Under the pieces are notes generated by a model, which was given only the letters and a program-made list of their open reading frames with translations, was not told the origin of the DNA and did not search any database. The position numbers and the translations under genes were made by a program. Shown here piece by piece: positions 1 to 7,131 of a DNA stretch of 12,222 bases. How positions within the stretch are numbered: position 1 is the stretch's first letter; each line of letters starts with the position of its first letter. Origin of the DNA: Candidatus Gastranaerophilales bacterium (GTDB taxonomy: Bacteria; Cyanobacteriota; Vampirovibrionia; Gastranaerophilales; JAILCC01); assembly GCA_024408745.1 (NCBI GenBank), contig JAKSUS010000015.1, forward strand, positions 1 to 12,222. The letters are read 5' to 3'.

Positions 1-66
1 TTTATGGTTAAACATGGTATTGAAATTGACGATATTCTTGCAAATTTAGCTTCAAGAAGAAAGTAA
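1..66 (+). CDS. hisE: Phosphoribosyl-ATP pyrophosphatase, C-terminal end only
   Basis: Only the last 21 codons are inside the window, in frame from base 1 and ending in TAA. The visible residues include VKHGIEIDDILANLASRRK. They match the conserved C-terminal helix of HisE (typically a G-[IV]-x-x-[DE]-D-[IV]-L-A-x-L pattern followed by basic residues), which hydrolyses phosphoribosyl-ATP to phosphoribosyl-AMP in the second step of histidine synthesis. The next gene, hisD, starts 4 bases downstream, which fits a histidine operon and supports the call. A HisI-HisE fusion cannot be excluded because the 5' part is missing. The identification rests on a short stretch plus context. Confidence 0.7.
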   Translation, partial: FMVKHGIEIDDILANLASRRK

Positions 67-70
67 AATA

Positions 71-1312
71 ATGCAAATAATCAGTTCAAAAGATTTACCG
101 TTAAATTTTTATAACTATAAAGAATTTGAAGCAATTTCTACCGTTGATGATATCAGTCAAGATGTTAAAATCAACGGGGATGTTGCAGATAAAGAATACT
201 GCGAAAAGTTTGACGGTAAAATTGAGAAGTGAGAAGGTACTAAATCTGAAATCGATAAAGCCTTTGAAAATGTTCCTTCTGAAACAATCGAAGCGATAAA
301 GCAGAGCATTTCAAACGTAAAAACATTTGCGCAAAATCAATTAAATTCAATAAAAGAATTTGAAATTGAAAATAATGGAATGAAATTAGGACAAAAAATA
401 ATTCCTCTTGAAAGAACGGGAGCTTATGTCCCCGGAGGGAATTATCCTCTGCCATCATCAGCTATAATGTCTTGTGTTCCAGCAAAAGTAGCAGGTGTAA
501 AAGAAATAATTATGTGTTCACCTAAAATTAAAGATGTAACAATAGTTGCAGGAGTTTTAGCAGGAGCTGATAAGATTTTCAAAGTTGGCGGAGTTCAGGC
601 AATTGCGGCTATGGCGTATGGGACTGAAAGCATCCCAAAGGTTGATAAAATAACAGGACCGGGGAATAAATTTGTAACTTTTGCAAAGAAACAGGTCTTT
701 GGTGCTTGCGGAATAGATTTTTTAGCAGGTCCATCTGAAGTTATGATTATTGCCGATAATAGTGCAAATCCTAAATTTGTTGCGGCTGATTTTCTTGCTC
801 AATGTGAACATGACGCAGATGCTTCAGGTATTTTAATTACAACGGATAAAAATTTAGCAAATAAAGTTAAAGAGCAAACAGAGGAATTTTTAAAAACCTT
901 AAAAACCTCTGAAATTGCTAAAAAAGCACTTGAACATTCATATATAATTTTAGTTGATAATTTAGATGAAGCAGTTGAAATTGCAAATAAAAAAGCCCCT
1001 GAACACTTAGAATTAATGACTGAAAACAATGAAACTCTAAAAGAAAAATTAACCTGTTATGGTTCATTATTTTTAGGAAATTATTCAGCCGAAGCGATAG
1101 GTGATTACTGTTCAGGAACAAATCATATTTTACCTACCAATAAGGTTGCAAGATATTCAGGCGGGTTGAGTATTTTTGATTTTGTAAAAATTTTAACTTA
1201 TCAGGAAGCAATCAAAGGTAAATCTTTTGATGTTACAAAAACAGCGAGTCATTTAGCTGATACGGAAGGACTTATGGCGCATAAATTAGCCTGTGATGTA
1301 AGATTAGATTAA
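71..1312 (+). pseudogene. hisD: Histidinol dehydrogenase with an in-frame TGA stop at 230-232
   Basis: HisD oxidises L-histidinol to L-histidine in two NAD-dependent steps, the last reactions of histidine synthesis. Reading from the ATG at 71 gives 53 residues with the expected HisD N-terminal pattern (EYCEKFDGK), then TGA at 230-232. The same frame then continues without interruption to TAA at 1310-1312, and a 310-residue piece starts at the next ATG, 380. In full-length numbering the zinc and catalytic residues are all present: Q244 and H247 (QCEH), E311 and H312 (PEHLE), D345 (GDYCSG) and H404 (AHK). The GPGN and AGPSE motifs are also intact. Total length, about 413 codons, is normal. There is no GTG, TTG or ATG start between the stop and 380, and 380 lacks a convincing ribosome binding site and would lose about 100 residues. 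The lesion is one base from TTA (Leu) or TGG. A real null allele and a sequence error are both possible. Confidence 0.92.
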
Positions 1313-2343
1313 AAGCATCTGCCGTTAACTTTTGGGCATGAAGTTTTTCGATTTTCCGTACAACGATAACAAACTTCATTTTCTAAAGGTTTATTTTCAA
1401 AATAATCATCAAGATTTTGCAAAGTTGTTTGTGCAATATTTTTCAATGCTTCATTTGTCAAAAAAGCCTGATGCGAAGTAAGTAAGACATTAGGCTGATT
1501 AACAAGTAACGATAATGTTTCATCCTGCGAAGTCATTTCTGATTTATCTTCAAAAAACCATTCCGCTTCTTCCTCATAAACATCAAGGCAAGCCCCTTTG
1601 ATTTTTTCGTTTTGCAAAGCGGTTAAAAGGTCGTTACTGTTAATCAAAGCACCTCTTGATGTGTTTATAATATAAACTCCGTCACGCATTTTTGAAATTG
1701 AATTTTGATTAATCATATGTTTTGTTTCCTTATTTAAAGGACAATGTAATGAAATAATATCACTCATTTTAAAGAGGTTATCCAAAGAAACATAATTAAT
1801 ATCAGAGTTTTCATTTGGGAAAGCATCATAAGCAATAATATTCATTCCAAAGCCTTGAGCAATATTAATTACGATTTGTCCGATTTTACCTGTTCCCATA
1901 ATGCCAATTGTTTTATTATGTAAATCAAAACCCGTAAGCCCGTTTAAATTGAAATTAAAATCTCTTGTTCGGTTATAAGCCTTATGGAGTTTGCGGTTTA
2001 AAGCAAGCAACATTCCAAAGGTATGTTCTGCAACAGCATAAGGAGAATAAGCGGGAACTCTCAAGACGGTTATTTTTTCGTATGCAGACTTGAAATCAAC
2101 ATTGTTATAACCTGCACAACGCATCAAAATAACTTTTACTCCAAAATTATATAAATTATTAATTACGTCTTTATCTATAACATCATTAACAAATGCACAA
2201 ATCACTTCTGCACCTTTTGCCAAAATGACGGTTTCTTTGCAAAGTTTATTTTCAAGATAAACAAACTCATATTTTCCGTTATTTAACTTATCAAACCAAA
2301 TTTTGTCATAAGGTTTTGTATCAAAGAAAACAATTTTTTGCAT
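1309..2343 (-). CDS. ldhA: Fermentative D-lactate dehydrogenase (D-2-hydroxyacid dehydrogenase family)
   Basis: This cytoplasmic enzyme reduces pyruvate to D-lactate with NADH, regenerating NAD+ during fermentation. The 344 residues follow E. coli LdhA closely: an N-terminal STK/DTKPYDK-type start, RCAGYNNVD at 75-83, VPAYSPYAVAEH at 96-107, the nucleotide-binding loop G150-T-G-K-I-G155, and the catalytic triad R230 (NTSRGAL), E259 (DVYEEE) and H291 (SHQAF). The residues EWFFEDKS near 261 and QTTLQNL near 305 are also characteristic. The family normally ends near residue 324 (ENEV); here about 20 more residues carry four cysteines, C325, C328, C336 and C343. The start has a GGAG ribosome binding site 9 bases upstream. 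The stop codon overlaps that of the convergent hisD. A perfect 9-bp inverted repeat sits directly before the ribosome binding site. Another D-2-hydroxyacid substrate is possible but less likely. Confidence 0.9.
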   Translation of the reverse strand: MQKIVFFDTKPYDKIWFDKLNNGKYEFVYLENKLCKETVILAKGAEVICAFVNDVIDKDVINNLYNFGVKVILMRCAGYNNVDFKSAYEKITVLRVPAYSPYAVAEHTFGMLLALNRKLHKAYNRTRDFNFNLNGLTGFDLHNKTIGIMGTGKIGQIVINIAQGFGMNIIAYDAFPNENSDINYVSLDNLFKMSDIISLHCPLNKETKHMINQNSISKMRDGVYIINTSRGALINSNDLLTALQNEKIKGACLDVYEEEAEWFFEDKSEMTSQDETLSLLVNQPNVLLTSHQAFLTNEALKNIAQTTLQNLDDYFENKPLENEVCYRCTENRKTSCPKVNGRCF

Positions 2344-2354
2344 ACTTTATTTCT

Positions 2355-2376
2355 CCATATATTAAATAATATATGG
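2355..2376 (-). promoter_or_regulatory. Perfect inverted repeat overlapping the ldhA ribosome binding site
   Basis: The arms CCATATATT (2355-2363) and AATATATGG (2368-2376) are perfect reverse complements around a 4-base AAAT centre. Read on the minus strand, the downstream arm ends in GG, which forms part of the GGAG ribosome binding site of ldhA. It could be an operator dyad or an RNA hairpin that hides the ribosome binding site. It does not resemble the Rex consensus (TTGTGA-N6-TCACAA). There is no T-run after it on the minus strand, so it is not a good terminator for ribBA. The function is inferred only from position and symmetry. Confidence 0.4.
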
Positions 2377-2426
2377 TTTTAAAATTTTAATTATCGGCTA
2401 ATATGCTATTGCTCTGTTTAATTAAT

Positions 2427-3641
2427 TTATAATGACAAAATATGCTCCATTTTATCTTTTTTAGTTTTCATATAAAATTCATTATATTTATTTATAGGGG
2501 TCGGAATTGCAATTCTGTCCAAGATTTCTATTCCGTAACCTTCTAAAGCAATAATTTTTTTAGGATTATTCGTAATCAAATTGAATTTTGTCAAACCTAA
2601 ATCAAGAAGGATTTGTGCCCCAACACCATAATCTCTTAAATCAGGAGCGAATCCTAAATCTACATTAGCTTCAACCGTATCTCTGCCTTTTTCCTGCAAA
2701 CAATAAGCTTTGATTTTATTAACAAGTCCAATTCCTCTGCCTTCGTGGTGCCTTAAATAAATAATTGCACCGCAACCTGCTTTTTCAATATATTCCATTG
2801 CGTTGGCTAATTGATCACCGCAATCACATTTTAAGCTATGGAAAACATCGCCTGTTAAACATTCTGAGTGCATTCTAACTGCAGGAGTTTTTGTTTTATC
2901 ATCGAGCCCTTTCACCAATGCAACATGTTCAACTCCGTCAAGTTCGTTTTTATATCCGATAATTTCAAAAGTTCCATGTGCAGTCGGCAAATTAGCACTT
3001 GCCATTCTTTTTACAAATCTTTCATGCGTAAGTCTGTATGAAATTAATTGAGCGACGGTAATGAATTTCAAATTGTTTTCATCTGCAAATTTTCTCAAAT
3101 CATCACGACGAGCCATTGTACCATCTTCTTTTAAAATTTCACAAATAACGCCTGCGGGTTTTAAACCTGCAAGTCTTGCTATATCAACACTTGCTTCGGT
3201 TTGTCCTACTCTTTCCAAAACTCCGCCTTTTCTTGCCTGAATAGGAAATATATGACCCGGGCGTCTTAAATCGTCAGGTTTTGAATTTTCATCAACGATA
3301 ACTTTAATTGTTGGTGCCCTGTCGTTTGCGCTAATACCCGTTGTTGTTCCGAATTTACTTTGTGCATCAACACTAACGGTAAAAGCACACCCATGGCTTT
3401 CGGTGTTTTCTTCAACCATTTTATGAAGATTTAATCTTTTGGCAATTTTTCTGTCTACTGTCGTGCAAATTAAACCACGTCCTTTTTGTGTCATAAAATT
3501 AATAATTTCAGGGGTAACAAGTTCGGCAGCACAAACTAAGTCGCCTTCGTTTTCCCTGTCCTCATCATCGGCAATAATTACCATTTTGCCGTTTTTTATA
3601 TCTTCAATTGCTTCTTCTACAGTATCAAAAAATTTGTCCAT
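2427..3641 (-). CDS. ribBA: Bifunctional 3,4-dihydroxy-2-butanone-4-phosphate synthase / GTP cyclohydrolase II
   Basis: This enzyme supplies both precursors of riboflavin: the four-carbon unit from ribulose 5-phosphate and the pyrimidine from GTP. The RibB half spans about residues 1-205, with the acidic metal and substrate loop DDEDRENEGD at 25-34, RGLICT at 55-60, RRPGHIFP at 126-133 and GQTEASVD at 146-153. The RibA half spans about 207-404, with the zinc cysteines C261, C272 and C274 (SECLTGDV, KCDCGD), the catalytic arginine R302 in EGRGIGL, and TNNPKKI at 357-363. At 404 residues the fusion is full length with both active sites intact. It starts with ATG two bases after the ribE stop, so the two are co-transcribed. 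ribD and ribH, the remaining pathway genes, are not in the window. Confidence 0.96.
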   Translation of the reverse strand: MDKFFDTVEEAIEDIKNGKMVIIADDEDRENEGDLVCAAELVTPEIINFMTQKGRGLICTTVDRKIAKRLNLHKMVEENTESHGCAFTVSVDAQSKFGTTTGISANDRAPTIKVIVDENSKPDDLRRPGHIFPIQARKGGVLERVGQTEASVDIARLAGLKPAGVICEILKEDGTMARRDDLRKFADENNLKFITVAQLISYRLTHERFVKRMASANLPTAHGTFEIIGYKNELDGVEHVALVKGLDDKTKTPAVRMHSECLTGDVFHSLKCDCGDQLANAMEYIEKAGCGAIIYLRHHEGRGIGLVNKIKAYCLQEKGRDTVEANVDLGFAPDLRDYGVGAQILLDLGLTKFNLITNNPKKIIALEGYGIEILDRIAIPTPINKYNEFYMKTKKDKMEHILSL

Positions 3642-3643
3642 AA

Positions 3644-4285
3644 TTAAAATCCGTTCTCTTTTAAAAATTCCAATGTTATTTTACTTTCTTGTTTATCTTC
3701 TTTTGTCATGAATTTTTCAATATATTTTGCAACCATATCAGGTTCTAAATTTACTTTATCACCAACTTTTAAATTTTTAAATGTTGTGTTTTCAATCGTG
3801 TGAGGAATTATTGAAACCTTAAAACTCTTTTCACTCAATTCACAAATAGTTAAACTTACTCCGTTAATTGTAATTGAGCCTTTATAAATCATATATTTTA
3901 TAATATTTTCATTTGCGGAGATTTCAAAAATTGTTGAATTTCCTGAATTTTGAATTGAAACAATATTTCCGACTCCGTCAACATGCCCTGCAACTAAATG
4001 TCCGCCTAATCTTGTTTGAAGTGTTAAGGCTCTTTCCAAATTGACTTCGTCATTGATTTTCAAATCAGAAAAGTTAGTTAAATCAACCGTTTCTTTAACA
4101 GCCTGAACAGTGAAAGTTTTGTTTGAAATATTGGTTACAGTTTGGCAACAACCGTTAACAGCAACGCTATCACCGAGTTTTAAATCAGAAAAAATTTTAT
4201 CTGCTGAAATCACAAAATCAATTCCCAAAGAATTATGATTAATTGATTTAATTATTCCGATTTCTTCAATTATCCCTGTAAACAT
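3644..4285 (-). CDS. ribE: Riboflavin synthase, alpha subunit
   Basis: Riboflavin synthase converts two molecules of 6,7-dimethyl-8-ribityllumazine to riboflavin plus the pyrimidine. The 213-residue protein begins MFTGIIEEIG, the family's hallmark N-terminus, and consists of two similar beta-barrels. The first barrel has GDSVAVNGCCQTV and VNLERAL; the second has the matching KGSITINGVSLTI and VNLEPDMVAKY, with GGHLVAGHVDG between them. I chose the ATG at 4285 over an in-frame TTG six codons upstream because the family starts at MFTG and an AAAGG ribosome binding site lies about 10 bases before it. It is the first gene of the ribE-ribBA pair. No FMN riboswitch signature is visible upstream. 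Some nomenclatures call this gene ribC in Gram-negatives. Confidence 0.95.
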   Translation of the reverse strand: MFTGIIEEIGIIKSINHNSLGIDFVISADKIFSDLKLGDSVAVNGCCQTVTNISNKTFTVQAVKETVDLTNFSDLKINDEVNLERALTLQTRLGGHLVAGHVDGVGNIVSIQNSGNSTIFEISANENIIKYMIYKGSITINGVSLTICELSEKSFKVSIIPHTIENTTFKNLKVGDKVNLEPDMVAKYIEKFMTKEDKQESKITLEFLKENGF

Positions 4286-4484
4286 ATTCCATAAACCTTT
4301 CAATAAAATTTTATCATAAACAATTTAAAGAGTTGATAAATAGTTTACAGGTTAAAGGTGAATGGGTGAAAAGTTTTTGAATTGCGTTATTGCTGTACAT
4401 TTTAAATAATTAATTACATAAAATAGATTATCGGAATATGTAATTAATTGATTGACATATACAACAATGACGTTAAGATAATAA
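4286..4484. other. Intergenic region upstream of ribE with an inverted repeat
   Basis: This stretch holds no convincing gene. On the minus strand a weak promoter candidate for ribE is TTATCA (4334-4339) and GATAAA (4310-4315) with an 18-base spacer, which would give a short leader containing the ribosome binding site. Further upstream is a 13-bp perfect inverted repeat, AATTAATTACATA (4408-4420) and TATGTAATTAATT (4437-4449), separated by 16 bases. The elements that define an FMN riboswitch (a GGGGCAGGGTGAAAUUCCC-type core) are absent. The promoter call is tentative because the sequence is AT-rich throughout. Confidence 0.35.
4408..4449. repeat. 13-bp perfect inverted repeat, 16-bp spacer
   Basis: AATTAATTACATA at 4408-4420 is the exact reverse complement of TATGTAATTAATT at 4437-4449. 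It lies between the ribE start and the terminator of the neighbouring coiled-coil gene. It lacks a following T-run, so it does not look like an intrinsic terminator. It could be a regulator site or the trace of a small mobile repeat. In such AT-rich DNA chance cannot be ruled out, although 13 exact pairs is long. Confidence 0.5.
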
Positions 4485-4511
4485 AAAGACTTGTTTGGTA
4501 AACAAGTCTTT
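4481..4511 (-). terminator. Intrinsic terminator of the 613-residue coiled-coil gene
   Basis: The arms 4485-4496 (AAAGACTTGTTT) and 4500-4511 (AAACAAGTCTTT) form a perfect 12-bp stem with a 3-base loop. Read on the minus strand, the stem is followed by TTTTTAT. It lies 40 bases after the stop of the gene ending at 4551, in the correct orientation, and it separates that gene from ribE. Confidence 0.88.
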
Positions 4512-4550
4512 AAAATATGAGAGAGAGAATTATTTATTATTTATTATAGA

Positions 4551-6392
4551 TTATTTCTTTTCACCTTTTTCTTTTGCTTTTTGTTCTTCAGCTTTTGCTT
4601 TTTGAAGGTCTGCTTTTTTAGCATTTACATCAGTTTCTGCAGTTTTAACCTGACCTTCTGATTGTTGTTTTGCAGATTGTGCTGCTTCAAAATTAGCATT
4701 TGCACCTTCAACATCTGATTCATATTGAGTAATCGTTTCTTCGCTTACAGAAATTTCTTCATCTTTTGCTTCGATTTGGTCTTGCAACCCGTTAGCTTTT
4801 TCATCTGCTGCTTCTTTATTAGTTCTTGCTTCTTCTTCAGCCTTAGCTGCTTTTTCTTCGGCTGTTTTTGCTTCATCACCTTTTGCTTTAGCTTCTTGTG
4901 CTGCTTTTTCTTCGTTAGTTTTTTCTTGTTCTTTAGTTTTAATATCTGCTTCAACCTGAGCAATTTGTGAATCATTGCAACCTTCGTCATCATTGCTATT
5001 CTTTAACTCAGTTAATTTATCTTTAAGTTGATTGATTTGTTGTCCTAAGCCTTCTGCTGCTTTTTCGTGTTCGGCTTGTTCTTTATATGATTGTTCTTTT
5101 ATACCGCATTGTCTTTCTTTTTCTGCTTTTTGACTTTGTTCTTCTTTTTCATAGCCTTCTTTTTCTTGAATTGTGCCTTCTAAATCTGATTCAAGACCTT
5201 GTTTTTCATTTTCTAATTCTGTTTTATGTTCTTTTTCTGCATCTAACTTTTGAGGTGCTTCTTCTTTTGCTTGTTTAGCACTTTCTAATTCTTTTGCGTT
5301 GTTTTCATCAGTTGATTTTGCTGTTTTTAATTGACTTTCTGCTTGTTCAAGTGCTTCTTCCGCTTTATCAACATCGCTGTCTGACATTAATTCTTTAACA
5401 GTTTCAACACCTTCTTTGCCAAGATTGTATAATTCTTTACCTGATTTTACTCCGTCTTTAATAGCGCCTACACCACTATTTATTGTGTTAAGAGTATTTG
5501 TAAGATTATTTAATGCGCCCATGAATCCGCCTTGGCTTGATGTTGTAGGAGTTGATGTAGTTGTTGTAGGAGTTGATGATGAACCTGAACCGCCACCGCA
5601 AGAGCCTCCGCCTGATGAACCTGATGATTTACTGTCATCTGTTTTCTTGCCTCTGCCTGCTACTATATCAACAGGTTGAGTCATGCCTTTTACTGCTGAC
5701 ATCAAATCTGCAGTACTGTCTGATGTTAAATTAGGTTGTACTCCGTCATTACCATCTGTTGAACCTGTTGATACAGGATTTTTATCATCTTTTTTATCTG
5801 CTCCATCTGCTTGTTTATTACCTTCAGTTTCTTTATTGCCATCAGCAGCAGTATCTTTTGCACCAACTAATCCTGCGTTAAGTGTACCTGCTTTTTTAAG
5901 GTCATAATCAATATTATCTGTGCTGCCACCTAAATCTTTAATTTGTTCTTGTAATTCTTGCATTTTATGTTTGTTACCTTCAGCATCTTTTGTGCCTAAT
6001 TCTTTATATTGATTTAATAAATCGTTAACATTTGCACCTTCTTTGTCATCTGCAGAACCGGCTTTCATTGGGTTAGAAGCTGCTGAATTACCAAAGTTCA
6101 AACCTAATGCATCATCATAAAAAGCGTTTTGATCGAAAGTTGCATTACCTTGTTCGTCTTCTGCAAAATATTCATCACAACCTTTTTCTTCCGGTTGACC
6201 GAATGGTTTATCAGCTTTCATATCTGCTACTGCTTTTTGATCGAAAGGATTAACGCCTTCAGCACCACCTGCTTTTTGAGCGCCCCAAATATTTTGGCTT
6301 GATAAGCCTTCTTTATTTCTTTGTGATAATTTTAAAAATCCGTTGTCTTGTACTTGTTTTTTACCAATGTTGTTGTTAGATGAAATTGCCAT
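4551..6392 (-). CDS. Unrecognised 613-residue protein with low-complexity linker and long C-terminal coiled coil
   Basis: I do not recognise a family. There is no signal peptide and no membrane segment. Residues 1-110 are Asn/Gln/Gly-rich, contain NNNIG near the start and LNFGNSAASNP at 98-108. Residues 110-250 are charged and polar. Residues 255-290 are a Ser/Gly then Thr/Pro low-complexity linker. Residues 289-335 are weakly hydrophobic and helical in character (MGALNNLTNT and LYNLGKEGVETVKEL). Residues 337-613 are almost wholly Glu, Lys, Ala and Gln and should form a long, interrupted coiled coil. Only four cysteines occur, C72, C265, C429 and C472, each isolated. The start has a strong GAGGAG ribosome binding site 8 bases upstream, and an intrinsic terminator follows, so it is a single-gene unit. 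A structural, scaffold or secreted role is possible, but nothing in the sequence proves it. The neighbours do not help. Confidence 0.85.
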   Translation of the reverse strand: MAISSNNNIGKKQVQDNGFLKLSQRNKEGLSSQNIWGAQKAGGAEGVNPFDQKAVADMKADKPFGQPEEKGCDEYFAEDEQGNATFDQNAFYDDALGLNFGNSAASNPMKAGSADDKEGANVNDLLNQYKELGTKDAEGNKHKMQELQEQIKDLGGSTDNIDYDLKKAGTLNAGLVGAKDTAADGNKETEGNKQADGADKKDDKNPVSTGSTDGNDGVQPNLTSDSTADLMSAVKGMTQPVDIVAGRGKKTDDSKSSGSSGGGSCGGGSGSSSTPTTTTSTPTTSSQGGFMGALNNLTNTLNTINSGVGAIKDGVKSGKELYNLGKEGVETVKELMSDSDVDKAEEALEQAESQLKTAKSTDENNAKELESAKQAKEEAPQKLDAEKEHKTELENEKQGLESDLEGTIQEKEGYEKEEQSQKAEKERQCGIKEQSYKEQAEHEKAAEGLGQQINQLKDKLTELKNSNDDEGCNDSQIAQVEADIKTKEQEKTNEEKAAQEAKAKGDEAKTAEEKAAKAEEEARTNKEAADEKANGLQDQIEAKDEEISVSEETITQYESDVEGANANFEAAQSAKQQSEGQVKTAETDVNAKKADLQKAKAEEQKAKEKGEKK

Positions 6393-6530
6393 GCTCTATT
6401 CTCCTCATAAATAATTCATATCTCTTGTATATATAAAAACGATATACTCTAAAAAATTGCCTTATTTATTTGAATTATTTTTAAAGCCAATAGCAACAAT
6501 GGTTTTAAGGGATTTACAAATTGCTTGTTT

Positions 6531-6550
6531 TCTTAATATTTCTTAATATT
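6531..6550. repeat. Two tandem copies of a 10-mer
   Basis: TCTTAATATT occurs twice in immediate succession, about 140 bases upstream of the coiled-coil gene, in an otherwise featureless AT-rich gap (6393-6598). It may be chance or a paired regulator site. Nothing else in that gap is gene-like. Confidence 0.35.
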
Positions 6551-6598
6551 GCAAAAATTCCCATGCCTTTTTATTAAAAAAATTATATATAACCAAAT

Positions 6599-6629
6599 AA
6601 AAAACAAGGTCTTTTAAACCTTGTTTTTT
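6599..6629 (-). terminator. Intrinsic terminator of the 52-codon gene
   Basis: The arms 6599-6610 (AAAAAACAAGGT) and 6618-6629 (ACCTTGTTTTTT) pair perfectly over 12 bp with a 7-base loop. The A-tract and T-tract on the arms make it symmetrical, so it could act in both directions. It lies 37 bases after the stop of the small minus-strand gene at 6667-6825, which supports that gene being a real transcription unit. Confidence 0.85.
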
Positions 6630-6666
6630 ACTTTAATTTTATTATTTTTAAAGAAGAAATTTGTTA

Positions 6667-6825
6667 TTACAATAAACCTAAAACTCTTTTGTACCAAGAA
6701 AATTTCTTTTCTACTATTGTACCGTTTACTGTAGTGTTTCCTGTTGATTGTTCAAGATATTTCCCGAAAGAATCATCTTTAAACATTTCCCTTTTTTCTT
6801 CGTTTTCTTTTAATAAAACTACCAT
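6667..6825 (-). CDS. Small protein of 52 residues, unrecognised
   Basis: This ORF of 52 codons starts with ATG at 6825 and ends in TAA at 6667-6669. It is preceded by a near-perfect Shine-Dalgarno, GGAGGT, 5 bases before the start, one of the best in the window, and followed by a strong intrinsic terminator. These two signals are the main reasons to call it a gene. The product starts MVVLLKENEEKREMF, has a polar centre with GNTTVNGTIVEKK at 29-41, and ends in a short amphipathic, basic-aromatic segment, FSWYKRVLGLL. There are no cysteines and no signal peptide. I do not recognise the family. The C-terminal hydrophobic stretch may touch a membrane or partner protein; that is a guess. Confidence 0.72.
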   Translation of the reverse strand: MVVLLKENEEKREMFKDDSFGKYLEQSTGNTTVNGTIVEKKFSWYKRVLGLL

Positions 6826-7131
6826 AAGTTACCTCCAATTAATGAAAGTGTACAATTATATATAAAATGCATGATTGATAGGGAATAAATGTTTGTTTAA
6901 AAATTTTACCTAAATTTCTATACTTTATATAATACCACACAATTTATAAAATTGCCAATTATGTCAAAAATGTTACAAAAAATTCACAATTATCGAAAGT
7001 ATCATAGTATTACCCTGAATTAGCTTTTAATTTATATTTATTAAATTTTATTAACAAACCGCATTTTTTTGTCAAAAAAAATATATTTTGGAGTTAAAAT
7101 AATAGAGGCAAAATGAAACTTCGGAGGTTTA
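6826..7131. other. 306-base intergenic region between divergent genes
   Basis: No gene is visible here on either strand. On the plus strand there is a good sigma-70-like promoter at 6905-6933 and then a leader of roughly 190 bases to the kinase-like gene. The leader begins with a short perfect hairpin, CAATTT-ATA-AAATTG (6940-6954), has long A and T runs around 7065-7090, and ends in GGAGG at 7122-7126 as the ribosome binding site. The minus-strand promoter of the 52-codon gene should also lie here; TATAAT is readable within an AT-rich run near 6855-6862, but with no clear -35. I see no known riboswitch. Confidence 0.5.
6905..6933 (+). promoter_or_regulatory. Candidate sigma-70 promoter of the kinase-nadD-yqeK operon
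   Basis: TTTACC at 6905-6910 and a perfect TATAAT at 6928-6933 are separated by exactly 17 bases on the plus strand. The predicted transcription start is near 6940, giving a long leader of about 190 bases before the ATG at 7132. AT-rich background lowers the certainty. Confidence 0.5.

Noticed and set aside
230..232. Reassignment of TGA to a sense codon, which would rescue hisD
   Set aside because: TGA ends nadD at 8603-8605 exactly where the family ends, directly before yqeK. All other genes read normally with the standard code, so a lesion or error is simpler.
2355..2376. Rex redox-regulator operator before ldhA
   Set aside because: The dyad arms CCATATATT/AATATATGG do not match the TTGTGA/TCACAA pattern of Rex sites.
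4286..4484. FMN riboswitch ahead of ribE
   Set aside because: The conserved riboswitch core and its flanking stems are not visible on the minus strand. The region is simple AT-rich sequence with one inverted repeat.
4725..5907. Several plus-strand open frames antisense to the coiled-coil gene
   Set aside because: They are rich in Phe, Leu, Ser and Cys as expected from the complement of Glu/Lys/Ala codons, lack ribosome binding sites, and sit wholly within a well-supported minus-strand gene.
4551..6392. Phage tail or tape-measure protein
   Set aside because: No phage genes surround it, it is a single-gene unit with its own terminator, and the coiled coil lacks the hydrophobic segments usual in tape-measure proteins.
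6505..6575. A 16-codon minus-strand reading frame (MGIFAILRNIKKTSNL) upstream of the coiled-coil gene
   Set aside because: Too short, with the AAGG too close to the ATG, and no supporting terminator or similarity.
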